A DNA stretch of 64,000 nt, from positions 1 through 64,000 of the forward strand of contig NZ_LMDM01000014.1 of the NCBI RefSeq assembly GCF_001425825.1. Reading direction: 5' to 3'. The stretch is from Rhizobacter sp. Root1238. GTDB lineage: Bacteria > Pseudomonadota > Gammaproteobacteria > Burkholderiales > Burkholderiaceae_C. The notes beneath the pieces are model-generated. The model saw nothing but the letters and a program-made list of their open reading frames with translations, had not been told where the DNA came from and did no database searches. Positions within the stretch are counted from its first letter, which is position 1; every line of letters starts with the position of its first letter. A program made the translations under genes and the position numbers. Of the stretch, positions 38,221 through 45,859 are shown in pieces.

Positions 38221-38585
38221 TCGCCCAGCAACCGCTTCAGTTCGCCGCTGGCGACCAGCCGCCGCACGTCGTCGTTGCCGCCGACCAGCGTGCCCTTGAC
38301 GAAGACCATCGGGAACGTCGGCCAGCCGGTCCACATCTTCAGCGCCGCGCGCGGGCGCCACTGGCTCAGGTAGCTGCCGAACTTGAGGTAGTGGTGCGCG
38401 ACGCCGGCACCCTCTAGCGCCCGGCGGACGCGGCGGCAGTGCGGGTTCTGCGCCATGCCGACCACCAGCACCGGGTTCGACGCGGCCGCGGCCTGCACGT
38501 TGTGGACGATGTCCGCATGCAGCGTGGCGACCTTGTCGCGGATCGCCGGGTGCAATCGGGATTCTTCAAGGACTTGGCGCGGCAT
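38217..38585 (-). CDS. Glutaredoxin-like protein lacking the first active-site Cys
   Basis: 122 residues from the ATG at 38585. The fold segments are VLVVGMAQNPHCRRVRRALEG and WPTFPMVFVKGTLVGGNDDV, equivalent to the CPYC/CGFS loop and the cis-Pro/GG motif of glutaredoxins. The usual first cysteine is Asn47 and only Cys50 remains (N-P-H-C). Since the N-terminal cysteine is normally the nucleophile, ordinary glutaredoxin activity is unlikely; it could bind glutathione or Fe-S, or act differently. It is the first gene of the four-gene operon ending at 34770. Confidence 0.8.
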   Translation of the reverse strand: MPRQVLEESRLHPAIRDKVATLHADIVHNVQAAAASNPVLVVGMAQNPHCRRVRRALEGAGVAHHYLKFGSYLSQWRPRAALKMWTGWPTFPMVFVKGTLVGGNDDVRRLVASGELKRLLGE

Positions 38586-38704
38586 GCGGGCTCCAATGCA
38601 AAGGCGGGAGATTAGCCGACACGCAGGCCGCCTTCGCACCCGATGGCGCCGGCCCGGCGGCCGCTGTGTAATACCGGGTCCGCCACTCCCGACGAAGGCT
38701 CACC

Positions 38705-39310
38705 ATGAAGCTCTACTACAGCCCCGGTACCTGCTCGCTGTCGCCCCACATCGTGCTGCGCGAGGCCGGCCTCGCCTTCGAGCCGGTGCTGGCCAGCACC
38801 AAGACGCACCAGCTCGCCGACGGCACCGACTACTACACGATCAACCCGAAGGGCTACGTGCCGCTGCTCGAACTCGACACCGGCGAGCGGCTGACCGAGG
38901 GCCCGGCGATCGTGCAGTACATCGCCGACCAGGTGCCGACGAAGAACCTGGTGCCCGCCAACGGCACGATGCTGCGCTACCGGGTGCAGGAGTGGCTGAA
39001 CTTCATCACCAGCGAACTGCACAAGGGTTTCGGCGTGCTGTTCAACCCCGGGATGCCGGAAGAGGCCAAGGCGGTGATGCGGACCAAGGTGCAGGGGCGC
39101 TTCGCGTGGCTCGACGGCCAGCTGAGCGGCAAGGCCTACCTGATGGGCGAGCACTTCAGCATCGCCGACGCCTACCTCTTCACCGTGAGCCGCTGGGCGC
39201 CGCGTGTCGGTGTCGAGCTCGCGGGGCTGGCGAACGTGTCGGCGTACGTCGAGCGGGTCGGCGCCCGCCCGGCGGTGCAGGACGCCATGAAAGCCGAAGG
39301 ATTGACATGA
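38705..39310 (+). CDS. gstA: Glutathione S-transferase, GstA type
   Basis: A 201-residue beta-class GST. The N-terminal MKLYYSPGTCSLSPHIVLREAG carries the Tyr and Cys10 of bacterial beta GSTs; GPAIVQYIADQ provides the Glu-Ser-like glutathione-binding loop, and the C-terminal helical domain contains FSIADAYLF. It conjugates glutathione or acts in oxidative stress. The start has a GGCTCACC region upstream at 38705. The last codon overlaps the ATG of the small periplasmic protein gene. Confidence 0.95.
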   Translation: MKLYYSPGTCSLSPHIVLREAGLAFEPVLASTKTHQLADGTDYYTINPKGYVPLLELDTGERLTEGPAIVQYIADQVPTKNLVPANGTMLRYRVQEWLNFITSELHKGFGVLFNPGMPEEAKAVMRTKVQGRFAWLDGQLSGKAYLMGEHFSIADAYLFTVSRWAPRVGVELAGLANVSAYVERVGARPAVQDAMKAEGLT

Positions 39311-39675
39311 CCCCTTTTCGACGCGGCGCTGCCGCGTGCGCTGTGCTGGCAGCGCTGTCGGTGGCGAATGCGAACGCCGCCCCGGCGGTCGGGCGCTACG
39401 ACGCGCAGCTGTGCGTCGCCACGTCCGACGCTGCGCCCAGTTGCGGCCCGGCCCGGGTCGACTGGCGCAGCGGCCAGCGCGTGCAGGTGCAGATCAGCGA
39501 TGTCGTCTACCGGCTGAAGCTGCGCAGCAGCCAGCTCGACGTGGTGCTGATGCAAGGCAGCATGCAGCTCGACGAGTTCAGCGCCGACTACGCCTGGCAG
39601 GGCGACACGCTGCAGTTCGCCGACCGCGACAAGGGCGCGCGCTACGAACTGCAGCTCGGCGCCCGCAAGCGCTGA
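39307..39675 (+). CDS. Hypothetical small exported protein
   Basis: 122 residues with a cleavable signal peptide (AACAVLAALSVANANA). The mature part is beta-rich (RYDAQLCVATSDAAPSCGPARVDWRSG) with two cysteines that could form a disulfide, followed by QVQISDVVYRLKLRSSQLDVVLMQG. No known domain. It is coupled to gstA by an ATGA overlap, so coexpression is likely. Probably periplasmic. Confidence 0.72.
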   Translation: MTPFRRGAAACAVLAALSVANANAAPAVGRYDAQLCVATSDAAPSCGPARVDWRSGQRVQVQISDVVYRLKLRSSQLDVVLMQGSMQLDEFSADYAWQGDTLQFADRDKGARYELQLGARKR

Positions 39676-39676
39676 G

Positions 39677-41314
39677 TCAGGCGGTCTTCTTCGCCGCCGG
39701 CTTCAGCAGCGCGTCGCAGGTCGCGCGCTGGCTGTCTCCGTCGGGGAGTTGCCGGCAGGCGGCGTCGAGTTGCGCCTGCAGCCGCTTCACCGCCGCGCGC
39801 TGGCCGGGCGTGCGCTGCCAGGCCAGCAGCTTGTCGCTGGCGCGCTGCAGCGAACGGCCGCTGCGCTCGTAGAAGGCGCCCGGCTGGCCGGCCGCTTCGG
39901 TGAAGAGCTGCTGCGCGGCGCGCTCGATGCGCGCATCGTCCTGCGGCGACAGGTCGACCAGCGCTGCCAGGTAGCGCGCGCCCCATTGCAGCCGCGTCGC
40001 CGGGCCTTCGCTCTTGTCGAACGAGGCCTCGTACCACGTCAGCGCGCCGGCCTTGTCCCCGCGCTTCTTCGCGTTGGCGGCCAGCCCGAGCATCAGGTAG
40101 TACGGCGAATGGCTCTTCGCGAGGTTGGCCTTCAGCAGCGTGTCCGATTCGTCCAGCAGGCCGGCCATCTCCAGCAGGTCGGCCGCGCTGGTGATCACCG
40201 CCTGGCGCTCGTAGCCGTCGGTGATCTCGCGGTCGGCCCGCGCCGCCTGCTCGCGCACTTCGGCCAGCAGCGCGTCGGGCAGCGCCGGTGCGGCGTCCTT
40301 CGCGAGATCGATGCGGGCCAGGTCGACGCGCGCGGTCAACGCGGCCAACCGGTCGGCGCGCGACAGCGTGGCATCGGCCTGCAGGCCCTTCAGCGCGCCG
40401 TCGAAGGCGGCCAGCAGCTGCGGGCGCGCCGGCGTCTTCGGGGCCGACAGCACCCGCACCAGGTCGGCCGCGCTGACGGTCAGCACGTCCATCTGCGCGC
40501 GGGCGGCGGCCGGGTCGGCCAGCAGCGCGAGCACGCGTTCGCGGTCGGCCGGCATCGCCTTCACCTGCGCCGCGTCGCCGGCGGTCAGCGCCTTCAGCAG
40601 CAGCCGCTGCGAGGTCTCCGGCGCGTCGGCCGGGCAGGCTTGCGCGATCTGGCGCAATACCGCGACCGACTGCGCCTTCGGCAGCACCTGCTGCTCGTCG
40701 GTCTCCCACGAATAGAACGCCAGCAGCTTCCAGTCGTTGGCCGACAGGCCCGCGTTGCCGGCGCGCGCATCGGCGAGCACCGCCTTCACCGGGCGCTGCG
40801 CGCTGATACCGAGCGTCAGCACCTGCGTGTACTGCGCGGCATCGACCTCGCCGGGCAGGCGGGTCACCTCGGCGCCCGCCGGGTTGAACAGCACCATCGT
40901 CGGGTAGCCGCGCACCGCGAAGCGCGTGCCGAGCTTCTGCGCGCCGGGGCTGTCGCCGTCGATGTAGACCGGCACGAAGGCACGCGAGCGCTCGATGAAA
41001 TCCTGCCGGTTGAAGAGGGTGGCCTTGACCTGGTTGCAGGGCGGGCACCACTTGGCGCCCCAGTAGACGAAGACCGGCTTGTTCGCGGCCTTCGCGTCGG
41101 CGAAGGCGGCATCGACGTCCGCGTCGCTCGCGGCCTGGCGCCAGGCGATCCCGGGGGTGTCTTGCTGCGCATTGGCGGCGTTGACGGCGGCGGCCTTCGC
41201 GACAGCGGCAGCGGCGGCGGCACCAGGATCAGCGGGCGGCGGCGTTTCCTGCCGGGAGCAGGCGGCCAGCAGGGCCAGCAAGCTCAGGATCGCGAAGGGC
41301 GGTTGGATTCTCAT
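39677..41314 (-). CDS. Thioredoxin-domain lipoprotein
   Basis: 545 residues. A lipoprotein signal peptide with lipobox LAAC (MRIQPPFAILSLLALLAAC) starts it. The thioredoxin domain follows with active site YWGAKWCPPCNQVKATLF and the cis-Pro segment VRGYPTMVLFN. The remaining ~350 residues are alpha-helical and repetitive, likely TPR-like. This looks like a DsbD-gamma or YbbN-like periplasmic thiol protein. The start at 41314 is preferred over longer frames antisense to the next gene. Confidence 0.82.
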   Translation of the reverse strand: MRIQPPFAILSLLALLAACSRQETPPPADPGAAAAAAVAKAAAVNAANAQQDTPGIAWRQAASDADVDAAFADAKAANKPVFVYWGAKWCPPCNQVKATLFNRQDFIERSRAFVPVYIDGDSPGAQKLGTRFAVRGYPTMVLFNPAGAEVTRLPGEVDAAQYTQVLTLGISAQRPVKAVLADARAGNAGLSANDWKLLAFYSWETDEQQVLPKAQSVAVLRQIAQACPADAPETSQRLLLKALTAGDAAQVKAMPADRERVLALLADPAAARAQMDVLTVSAADLVRVLSAPKTPARPQLLAAFDGALKGLQADATLSRADRLAALTARVDLARIDLAKDAAPALPDALLAEVREQAARADREITDGYERQAVITSAADLLEMAGLLDESDTLLKANLAKSHSPYYLMLGLAANAKKRGDKAGALTWYEASFDKSEGPATRLQWGARYLAALVDLSPQDDARIERAAQQLFTEAAGQPGAFYERSGRSLQRASDKLLAWQRTPGQRAAVKRLQAQLDAACRQLPDGDSQRATCDALLKPAAKKTA

Positions 41315-41384
41315 GGGGATCTCCCGGGCAAGGCGTCCAGTGTGGCGCAATCGCGATGGATCGATCCTCGAAATCCGATCGACC

Positions 41385-42104
41385 TTATTCGCCTGGCAAC
41401 GAAGGCTGCGCGCCCAGGTGCGCCTGCGCGTCCTCGTCGCGCCAGCCTTCGAGCGGCGTCGCACGCGCGAGCGCCATCCACAGGTGGAAGGGCATGCGCA
41501 TCGGCCGCCGCGGCGCCGCCCGTTCGACGTCGAGCGTGCCGCCGCGCGCCACCAGCACGCCGCATTCGGGCGGGATCTCGTCGGCGCGCGCAATGCCCTC
41601 GGCGAGCACGTACCAGCACTCGCTGCTCAGCTGCAGGTAGGCCGCGCGCTTGGCGGCGCGGCGCAGGTCCGACAGCAGGTCGCTTCGCTGCACCTTGATC
41701 TCGTGGACGATCGGTTCGAGGTAGGCCTCGACGGTGGTGTGGCGGATCGAGAACACATCGGGCATTGCCATCACCCAGCCCTCGTCGACCCTGGCGCGCA
41801 CCGACAGTCCGCGCCACGCCAGGCGGCCGGCCCGCGTCATCTCGCGGGCCACGCGCTCCACCAGTTGCTCGTGCGCGTCGCGGCGGGCGCGGTTGCGCTG
41901 CAGCGTCTCGGCCAGCACCGCGATGCCGGCCTCGGTGACGCGCAAGGTCTCGTGGCCCGAGGCCTGCAGCACCCGTTCGAGCAGGCCGAGGAACAGCAGC
42001 TCGACCTCGACCAGGTCCTGGCACGGCCAGCCGGCCGAGCGCCAGACCTCGCGCAGGCGGCGGCGGTGCACGGCGGTCAGCAGGTGGGTGGCTTGGCTCG
42101 TCAT
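41385..42104 (-). CDS. Hypothetical protein, possible restriction-fold nuclease
   Basis: 239 residues. The N-terminal third is helical (HRRRLREVWRSAGWPCQDLVEVELLFLGLLE). A central segment, MPDVFSIRHTTVEAYLEPIVHEIKVQRSDLL, with D...EIKV spacing, looks like the D-ExK motif of PD-(D/E)XK nucleases, followed by a cysteine-bearing beta segment. The restriction-like fold is inferred from that motif only. Its ATG overlaps the pabB stop codon, so it is coupled to pabB. No role in folate synthesis is implied. Confidence 0.65.
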   Translation of the reverse strand: MTSQATHLLTAVHRRRLREVWRSAGWPCQDLVEVELLFLGLLERVLQASGHETLRVTEAGIAVLAETLQRNRARRDAHEQLVERVAREMTRAGRLAWRGLSVRARVDEGWVMAMPDVFSIRHTTVEAYLEPIVHEIKVQRSDLLSDLRRAAKRAAYLQLSSECWYVLAEGIARADEIPPECGVLVARGGTLDVERAAPRRPMRMPFHLWMALARATPLEGWRDEDAQAHLGAQPSLPGE

Positions 42105-43510
42105 CGAAGCGGGAGTTTCGATCCCTCGCGCAAGGCATGCAACAGCAGCCGGCCCTTGGCCAGCGTCTCGTCGAGTTCCTCGCGCGGCTCGGAGTCGGCG
42201 ACGATCGCGCCACCGACCTGCACCATCACCCGCTCGCCGTGCACGACCGCGGTGCGGATCACCACCGACAGGTCCATGCCGCCGGCCGCGTCGAAGTAGC
42301 CGATGGCGCCGGCGTAGGGTCCGCGCCGCACCGGCTCGATCGCCTCGATGACCTCCATCGCGCGCACCTTCGGCGCACCGGTCATCGAGCCCGGCGGCCA
42401 GCAGGCGCGCAGCAGCTCGGCGATGCCGGCACCGTCGCGCAGCCGCGCGCGCACCGTCGACACCATCTGGAACACGCTCGGGTGCGCCTCGATCTCGAAC
42501 AGGCCGTCGACGCGCACGCTGCCGACCTGCGCGACACGGCCCAGGTCGTTGCGCATCAGGTCGACGATCATCAGGTTCTCGGCCCGGTCCTTCACGCTCG
42601 CGGCCAGCGCCGCGCGCTGCTGCGCATCGGCCGGCGCATCGGCACCGCGGGGGCGCGTGCCCTTGATCGGCCGCGCGCTGACGTCGCGGCCGTCCAGCCG
42701 CAGGAATCGCTCCGGCGACACGCTCGCGATCGCGCCCTGCGGCAATGGCAGGTAGGCGGCGAACGGGGCCGGGTTCAGGGCGGTCAGCGTGCGGTACAGC
42801 GCGAAGGGGTCGCCTTCGAAGCGGCCTTCGAGGCGGTGCGACAGGTTGGCCTGGAAGAGGTCGCCCTGCGCGATCAGCTCGAGCACCTCGCGCACCTGCT
42901 GCAGGTAGCGCGGGGCCGGCGTGCGCGAGCGCATCTCGCCGGCGCGGAACTGCGTCGCCGGCGGCGCCGGCCCGGCGGCCGCGTCGAGCAAGGCCTGCCA
43001 GGCGTCGTCGCGCGCGTCGGTGAGACCCGGCCAGTGGCTGCGGCAGGCGTACCAGCGCTGCGTCGCGTGCTCGTGGGCCAGCACCTGGTCGCACAGCAGC
43101 AGGCGCATCATCGGCAGCGCGGGGTCGATCGCGGCCTGCACCGGCAGGCGCTCAACGTGGCGTGCCAGGTCGTAGCCGAGCCAGCCCAGCCAGCCGCCGG
43201 CGAAGTCGAGGCCCGCGGGCCGCTCGCCGGCCGGCAGCGCGGTGCGGGCCAGCAGGTCGCGCAGCGCGTCGAACGGGTCGCTCCACCGCGACAGCACCGT
43301 GCCTCCCGGGTCGCGCAGCCAGGTGCCCTGCGCATCGGTCTCCAGCACCGCGGCCGGTGGCCCGGCCAGGTACGACCAGCCCGCCAGTCCCGGCATCGGC
43401 TTGCTGCTCTCCAGCAGCGCGGCCGGTCCGCGGGCCAGCAGTCGGCCGCAGAGGGCTTGCGGGGTGGCTGCCAGCGGCAGGGGTAGGATGCTCGAACCGG
43501 AATCAGCCAC
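42101..43510 (-). CDS. pabB: Aminodeoxychorismate synthase component I
   Basis: About 469 residues, starting at a GTG at 43510 (VADSGSSILPLP); longer open frames run into the divergent gene. It is a chorismate-binding TrpE/PabB family enzyme. Key segments are PIKGTRPRG, NLMIVDLMRNDLGRVAQVGSV, HPSVFQMVSTV and PPGSMTGAPKVRAMEVIE, which is the PabB/TrpE active-site signature. It makes 4-amino-4-deoxychorismate for folate. It is divergent from the chorismate-lyase-like gene (43538), both consuming chorismate. No pabA or pabC is seen. Confidence 0.92.
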   Translation of the reverse strand: MADSGSSILPLPLAATPQALCGRLLARGPAALLESSKPMPGLAGWSYLAGPPAAVLETDAQGTWLRDPGGTVLSRWSDPFDALRDLLARTALPAGERPAGLDFAGGWLGWLGYDLARHVERLPVQAAIDPALPMMRLLLCDQVLAHEHATQRWYACRSHWPGLTDARDDAWQALLDAAAGPAPPATQFRAGEMRSRTPAPRYLQQVREVLELIAQGDLFQANLSHRLEGRFEGDPFALYRTLTALNPAPFAAYLPLPQGAIASVSPERFLRLDGRDVSARPIKGTRPRGADAPADAQQRAALAASVKDRAENLMIVDLMRNDLGRVAQVGSVRVDGLFEIEAHPSVFQMVSTVRARLRDGAGIAELLRACWPPGSMTGAPKVRAMEVIEAIEPVRRGPYAGAIGYFDAAGGMDLSVVIRTAVVHGERVMVQVGGAIVADSEPREELDETLAKGRLLLHALREGSKLPLR

Positions 43511-43537
43511 GCAGTACACGCACAGGACACAGGGCGC

Positions 43538-44065
43538 ATGAGTGTAGAGCGGCAACTTTTCCCCCCGACGGCGCGGCACGAGTCGCTGCGCCGCCTGCTG
43601 CTGGCGCAGGACGGCTCCACCACCCGCACCTGCTCGGCGATGTGCGGCCTGCCGGTGCAGGTGCTGCTGCACCACCAGCACCGCACGACCGAGGTGCCGC
43701 GCACCGTGGCCGAGCAGCTCGGCGGCACGTCGTGGCTGGAGCGGGTGACGAGCCTGGTTGCCGATGGCCAGGTGCTGATGGACAACCTGTCGTACACCCG
43801 CCTCGACGCGGTGCCCGACTGGTTCCTGCGCGGCCTCGACGAAGGCGCTGCGCCAATCGGCCACCTGCTGGCCCGGCTGTTCGTGCAGCGCCAGGCGATC
43901 GAGAGCGAACCGGCGCTCGAAGCCGGGCTGTGGAAGGTGGTCGGGCTGCCGGACTCGCGGGCGAGCCGGGCCTACCGCATCGTCACGCCCGAGGGGCCGC
44001 TGATGCTGATCTTCGAGGTGTTCCGCGGCGGACTGGTGCCGCAGCCCGAGCCGGTCCTCGGCTGA
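43538..44065 (+). CDS. Chorismate-lyase-like protein (DUF98/UbiC-like)
   Basis: 175 residues. The sequence resembles the DUF98 group typified by mycobacterial Rv2949c: LLLAQDGSTTRTCSAMCGLPVQ near the start, then a LVADGQVLMDNLSYTRLDAVP segment and a C-terminal SRAYRIVTPEGPLMLIFE, which correspond to the chorismate-lyase fold. If active it would convert chorismate to 4-hydroxybenzoate and pyruvate, for ubiquinone. Its divergent neighbour pabB also consumes chorismate. It is more DUF98-like than canonical UbiC. Confidence 0.7.
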   Translation: MSVERQLFPPTARHESLRRLLLAQDGSTTRTCSAMCGLPVQVLLHHQHRTTEVPRTVAEQLGGTSWLERVTSLVADGQVLMDNLSYTRLDAVPDWFLRGLDEGAAPIGHLLARLFVQRQAIESEPALEAGLWKVVGLPDSRASRAYRIVTPEGPLMLIFEVFRGGLVPQPEPVLG

Positions 44066-44077
44066 TCGCCCCCAGCG

Positions 44078-44712
44078 TCAGAGGCTGGCGAACGGCCGCT
44101 CGCGCATCCACTTGGTCGCGACCCACTTCTCGCCGACGGCTGCAGGAAGTCGAAGTGTGGCGCGCTGCCGGCGCCCACCGGGTAGTGCAGCAGCTGCAGG
44201 CCTTCGCCGTGTGACACCGGCAGCCCCATCAGCTCGGCCAGCCGCCGGTCGAGCCGCGCGATCAGCGGCGTCTCGGCCGGCCGGAAGAACATGCCGAGGC
44301 TGCCGCGCAAGCCGTTCGCCACGTCGCGGCCGGTCATCGGGTCGACCAGCGTCGATGGCTTCAGCCGCGGGCGCGCCAGCGCGATCAACGCCTCGCACTC
44401 GTCGACGTCCAGCACGTCCTGCAGCACCGCGAGCACCGGCTCGTCTGCCCGCATCGCGACGCGGATGCGGCGGTCGTTCGTCTCGATCACCGGCCCGTCG
44501 GCCAGGCACGCACCGAGTGCGACGGTGTCGACCGGCAAGGGCGTTCCACGCTCGCGCGCCCGCACGAAGGCGTCGACGAGGGCTTGCGCCGCCGCCGGTG
44601 CCACCTGCCGCTCGCGCAGCGCGTCGACCAGTGCGGCCGGCGGTTGCCCTTGCGCCAGGTGCTGCGCGACCCATTCGCCGAGCGCCGGCGCAAAGCGCAG
44701 CCGGGCCGTCAT
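44078..44712 (-). pseudogene. Prolyl-4-hydroxylase-like 2OG oxygenase, internal deletion
   Basis: The start at 44712 gives MTARLRFAPALGEW, a good match to bacterial prolyl-4-hydroxylase-like Fe(II)/2-oxoglutarate oxygenases, including AEXXI-like segments and the first metal-binding HFD (SAPHFDFLQP). Right after this, the frame shifts; the family C terminus EKWVATKWMRERPFASL appears in another frame ending at 44078. The region normally between them (roughly 60-80 residues, holding the distal His and 2OG-binding Lys) is missing. Read in frame 0, it continues as a meaningless tail antisense to the chorismate-lyase-like gene. It is therefore a broken gene, unless a base-calling or assembly error explains it. 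Confidence 0.75.
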
Positions 44713-45326
44713 GTGCCCAGCAGGTCGACCGCGACCCAGCCCTGCTCGGTGCGCACGAAGTTCTCTTCGAGCTGCGCCGTGCCGGCGCCGCGCACCACGC
44801 CAGCGACGACCGGGAACACCTTCTGGATCTCGCCGTCGCGCGTCCACGGCGCTGCGTCGACCCGGTAGGTGTAGGTCACGCGGGCGTGCGTGTCCGGCCC
44901 GCGCTCGCCCCGGTCGAGCTTCCAGCCGACGACGCGGTCCAGCGACAGGTGCGCGGCGCAGAAGTCGCGCGTCTTCGCATCGCGCTGCACCAGGTAGCGC
45001 TGGCCGGCCTCGGTGAGGTCGAAGCGGCGCACCTTCATCGCGTGCTTCGTGCCTTCGTCGTCGACCACGACTTCGGCCACGCCGGAGCGGACCAGCCCGA
45101 GCCGTTCCAGCACCGGCATCTGCAGCGCGTTGCGGCCGCCGACGTCGACCTCGTGCTGCGTCACGTCGATCGGCCAGGCGGACTTGCCCAGGCACAGGTC
45201 GCCGCGCTGGGCCAGGTAGGTGGTCATCGCGGCGGTGAACGTGGCCTGGTCGGGCGCCGGGTGGCAGCCGGCGATGGCGAGCATGGCGCCCATCAGCGCG
45301 ATCAGTCGACAGGTGAGCGGGTTCAT
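44709..45326 (-). CDS. Hypothetical lipoprotein
   Basis: 205 residues. Signal peptide and lipobox (MNPLTCRLIALMGAMLAIAGC) start it. The mature part contains YLAQRGDLCLGKSAWPIDVT and a later DFCAAHLSLDRVVGWK, then VTYTYRVDAAPWTRD, a pattern of many Burkholderiales lipoproteins with two cysteines that may form a disulfide. The function is not known. Its ATG overlaps the stop of the truncated MauG gene, and its own stop overlaps the oxygenase start (44712), so the three were once tightly spaced. Confidence 0.7.
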   Translation of the reverse strand: MNPLTCRLIALMGAMLAIAGCHPAPDQATFTAAMTTYLAQRGDLCLGKSAWPIDVTQHEVDVGGRNALQMPVLERLGLVRSGVAEVVVDDEGTKHAMKVRRFDLTEAGQRYLVQRDAKTRDFCAAHLSLDRVVGWKLDRGERGPDTHARVTYTYRVDAAPWTRDGEIQKVFPVVAGVVRGAGTAQLEENFVRTEQGWVAVDLLGT

Positions 45327-45850
45327 GGCGTGCAGGGTCCGGTTGAAGCGGGCGCCGCCGGCGGCTGGTCGCCGTCGGTCAGCGTGTTCAGGAAGCAGAT
45401 CAGGTCGGCGATGTTCTGCTCGCTCATCGGCGGTGCGCTGTGGGCCTTGCGGCCGTCCAGCGGCATCTGGGTGTCGATGTTGGCGACGAACTGCGGCGGC
45501 AGGTCGTCGTACTTCTTCACCTGGCCGCCGACGTACTGCGTCTTCACGAGGCCGTAGCCCGGGAAGCCGGCATCCGGCACGGCCTTCGGCTGGCCGCCGA
45601 CGGTCGGGTACCAGATCTCCGGCAGCGTGTCGCGCGTGTTGTAGAAGCGGATCACCTGCTCCAGCGAATGCATCACGCCGTTGTGGAAGAAGGCCTGGCG
45701 CGTCGCCACGTTGCGCAGCGTCGGCGCTTTCACCATGCCGCAGAAGGTGTTGCCGGCGGCCGGCGGATGGTCGGTGCGCAGCGCCACCCCGGCACGCGCC
45801 AGCCCGCATGGCGGCTCGCTGTGGGGGCCTTCGTAAAGTACTGTCGTCAG
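45323..45850 (-). pseudogene. C-terminal fragment of MauG/diheme cytochrome-c peroxidase
   Basis: The frame encodes only the C-terminal part of a MauG/CcpA-like protein: NTFCGMVKAPTLRNVATRQAFFHNGVMHSLEQVIRFYNTRD, then MSEQNIADLICFLNTLTDG. No CxxCH heme motif precedes it. The same frame stays homologous-looking upstream (LYEGPHSEPPCGLARAGVALRTDHPP) to about 45850, without a convincing start, and then runs into the end of the hybrid kinase gene. So the heme-bearing N-terminal two thirds have been lost, probably in the rearrangement that brought in the kinase gene. An internal ATG at 45787 is unlikely to make a functional protein. Confidence 0.7.
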
Positions 45851-45859
45851 CCCATGTCG

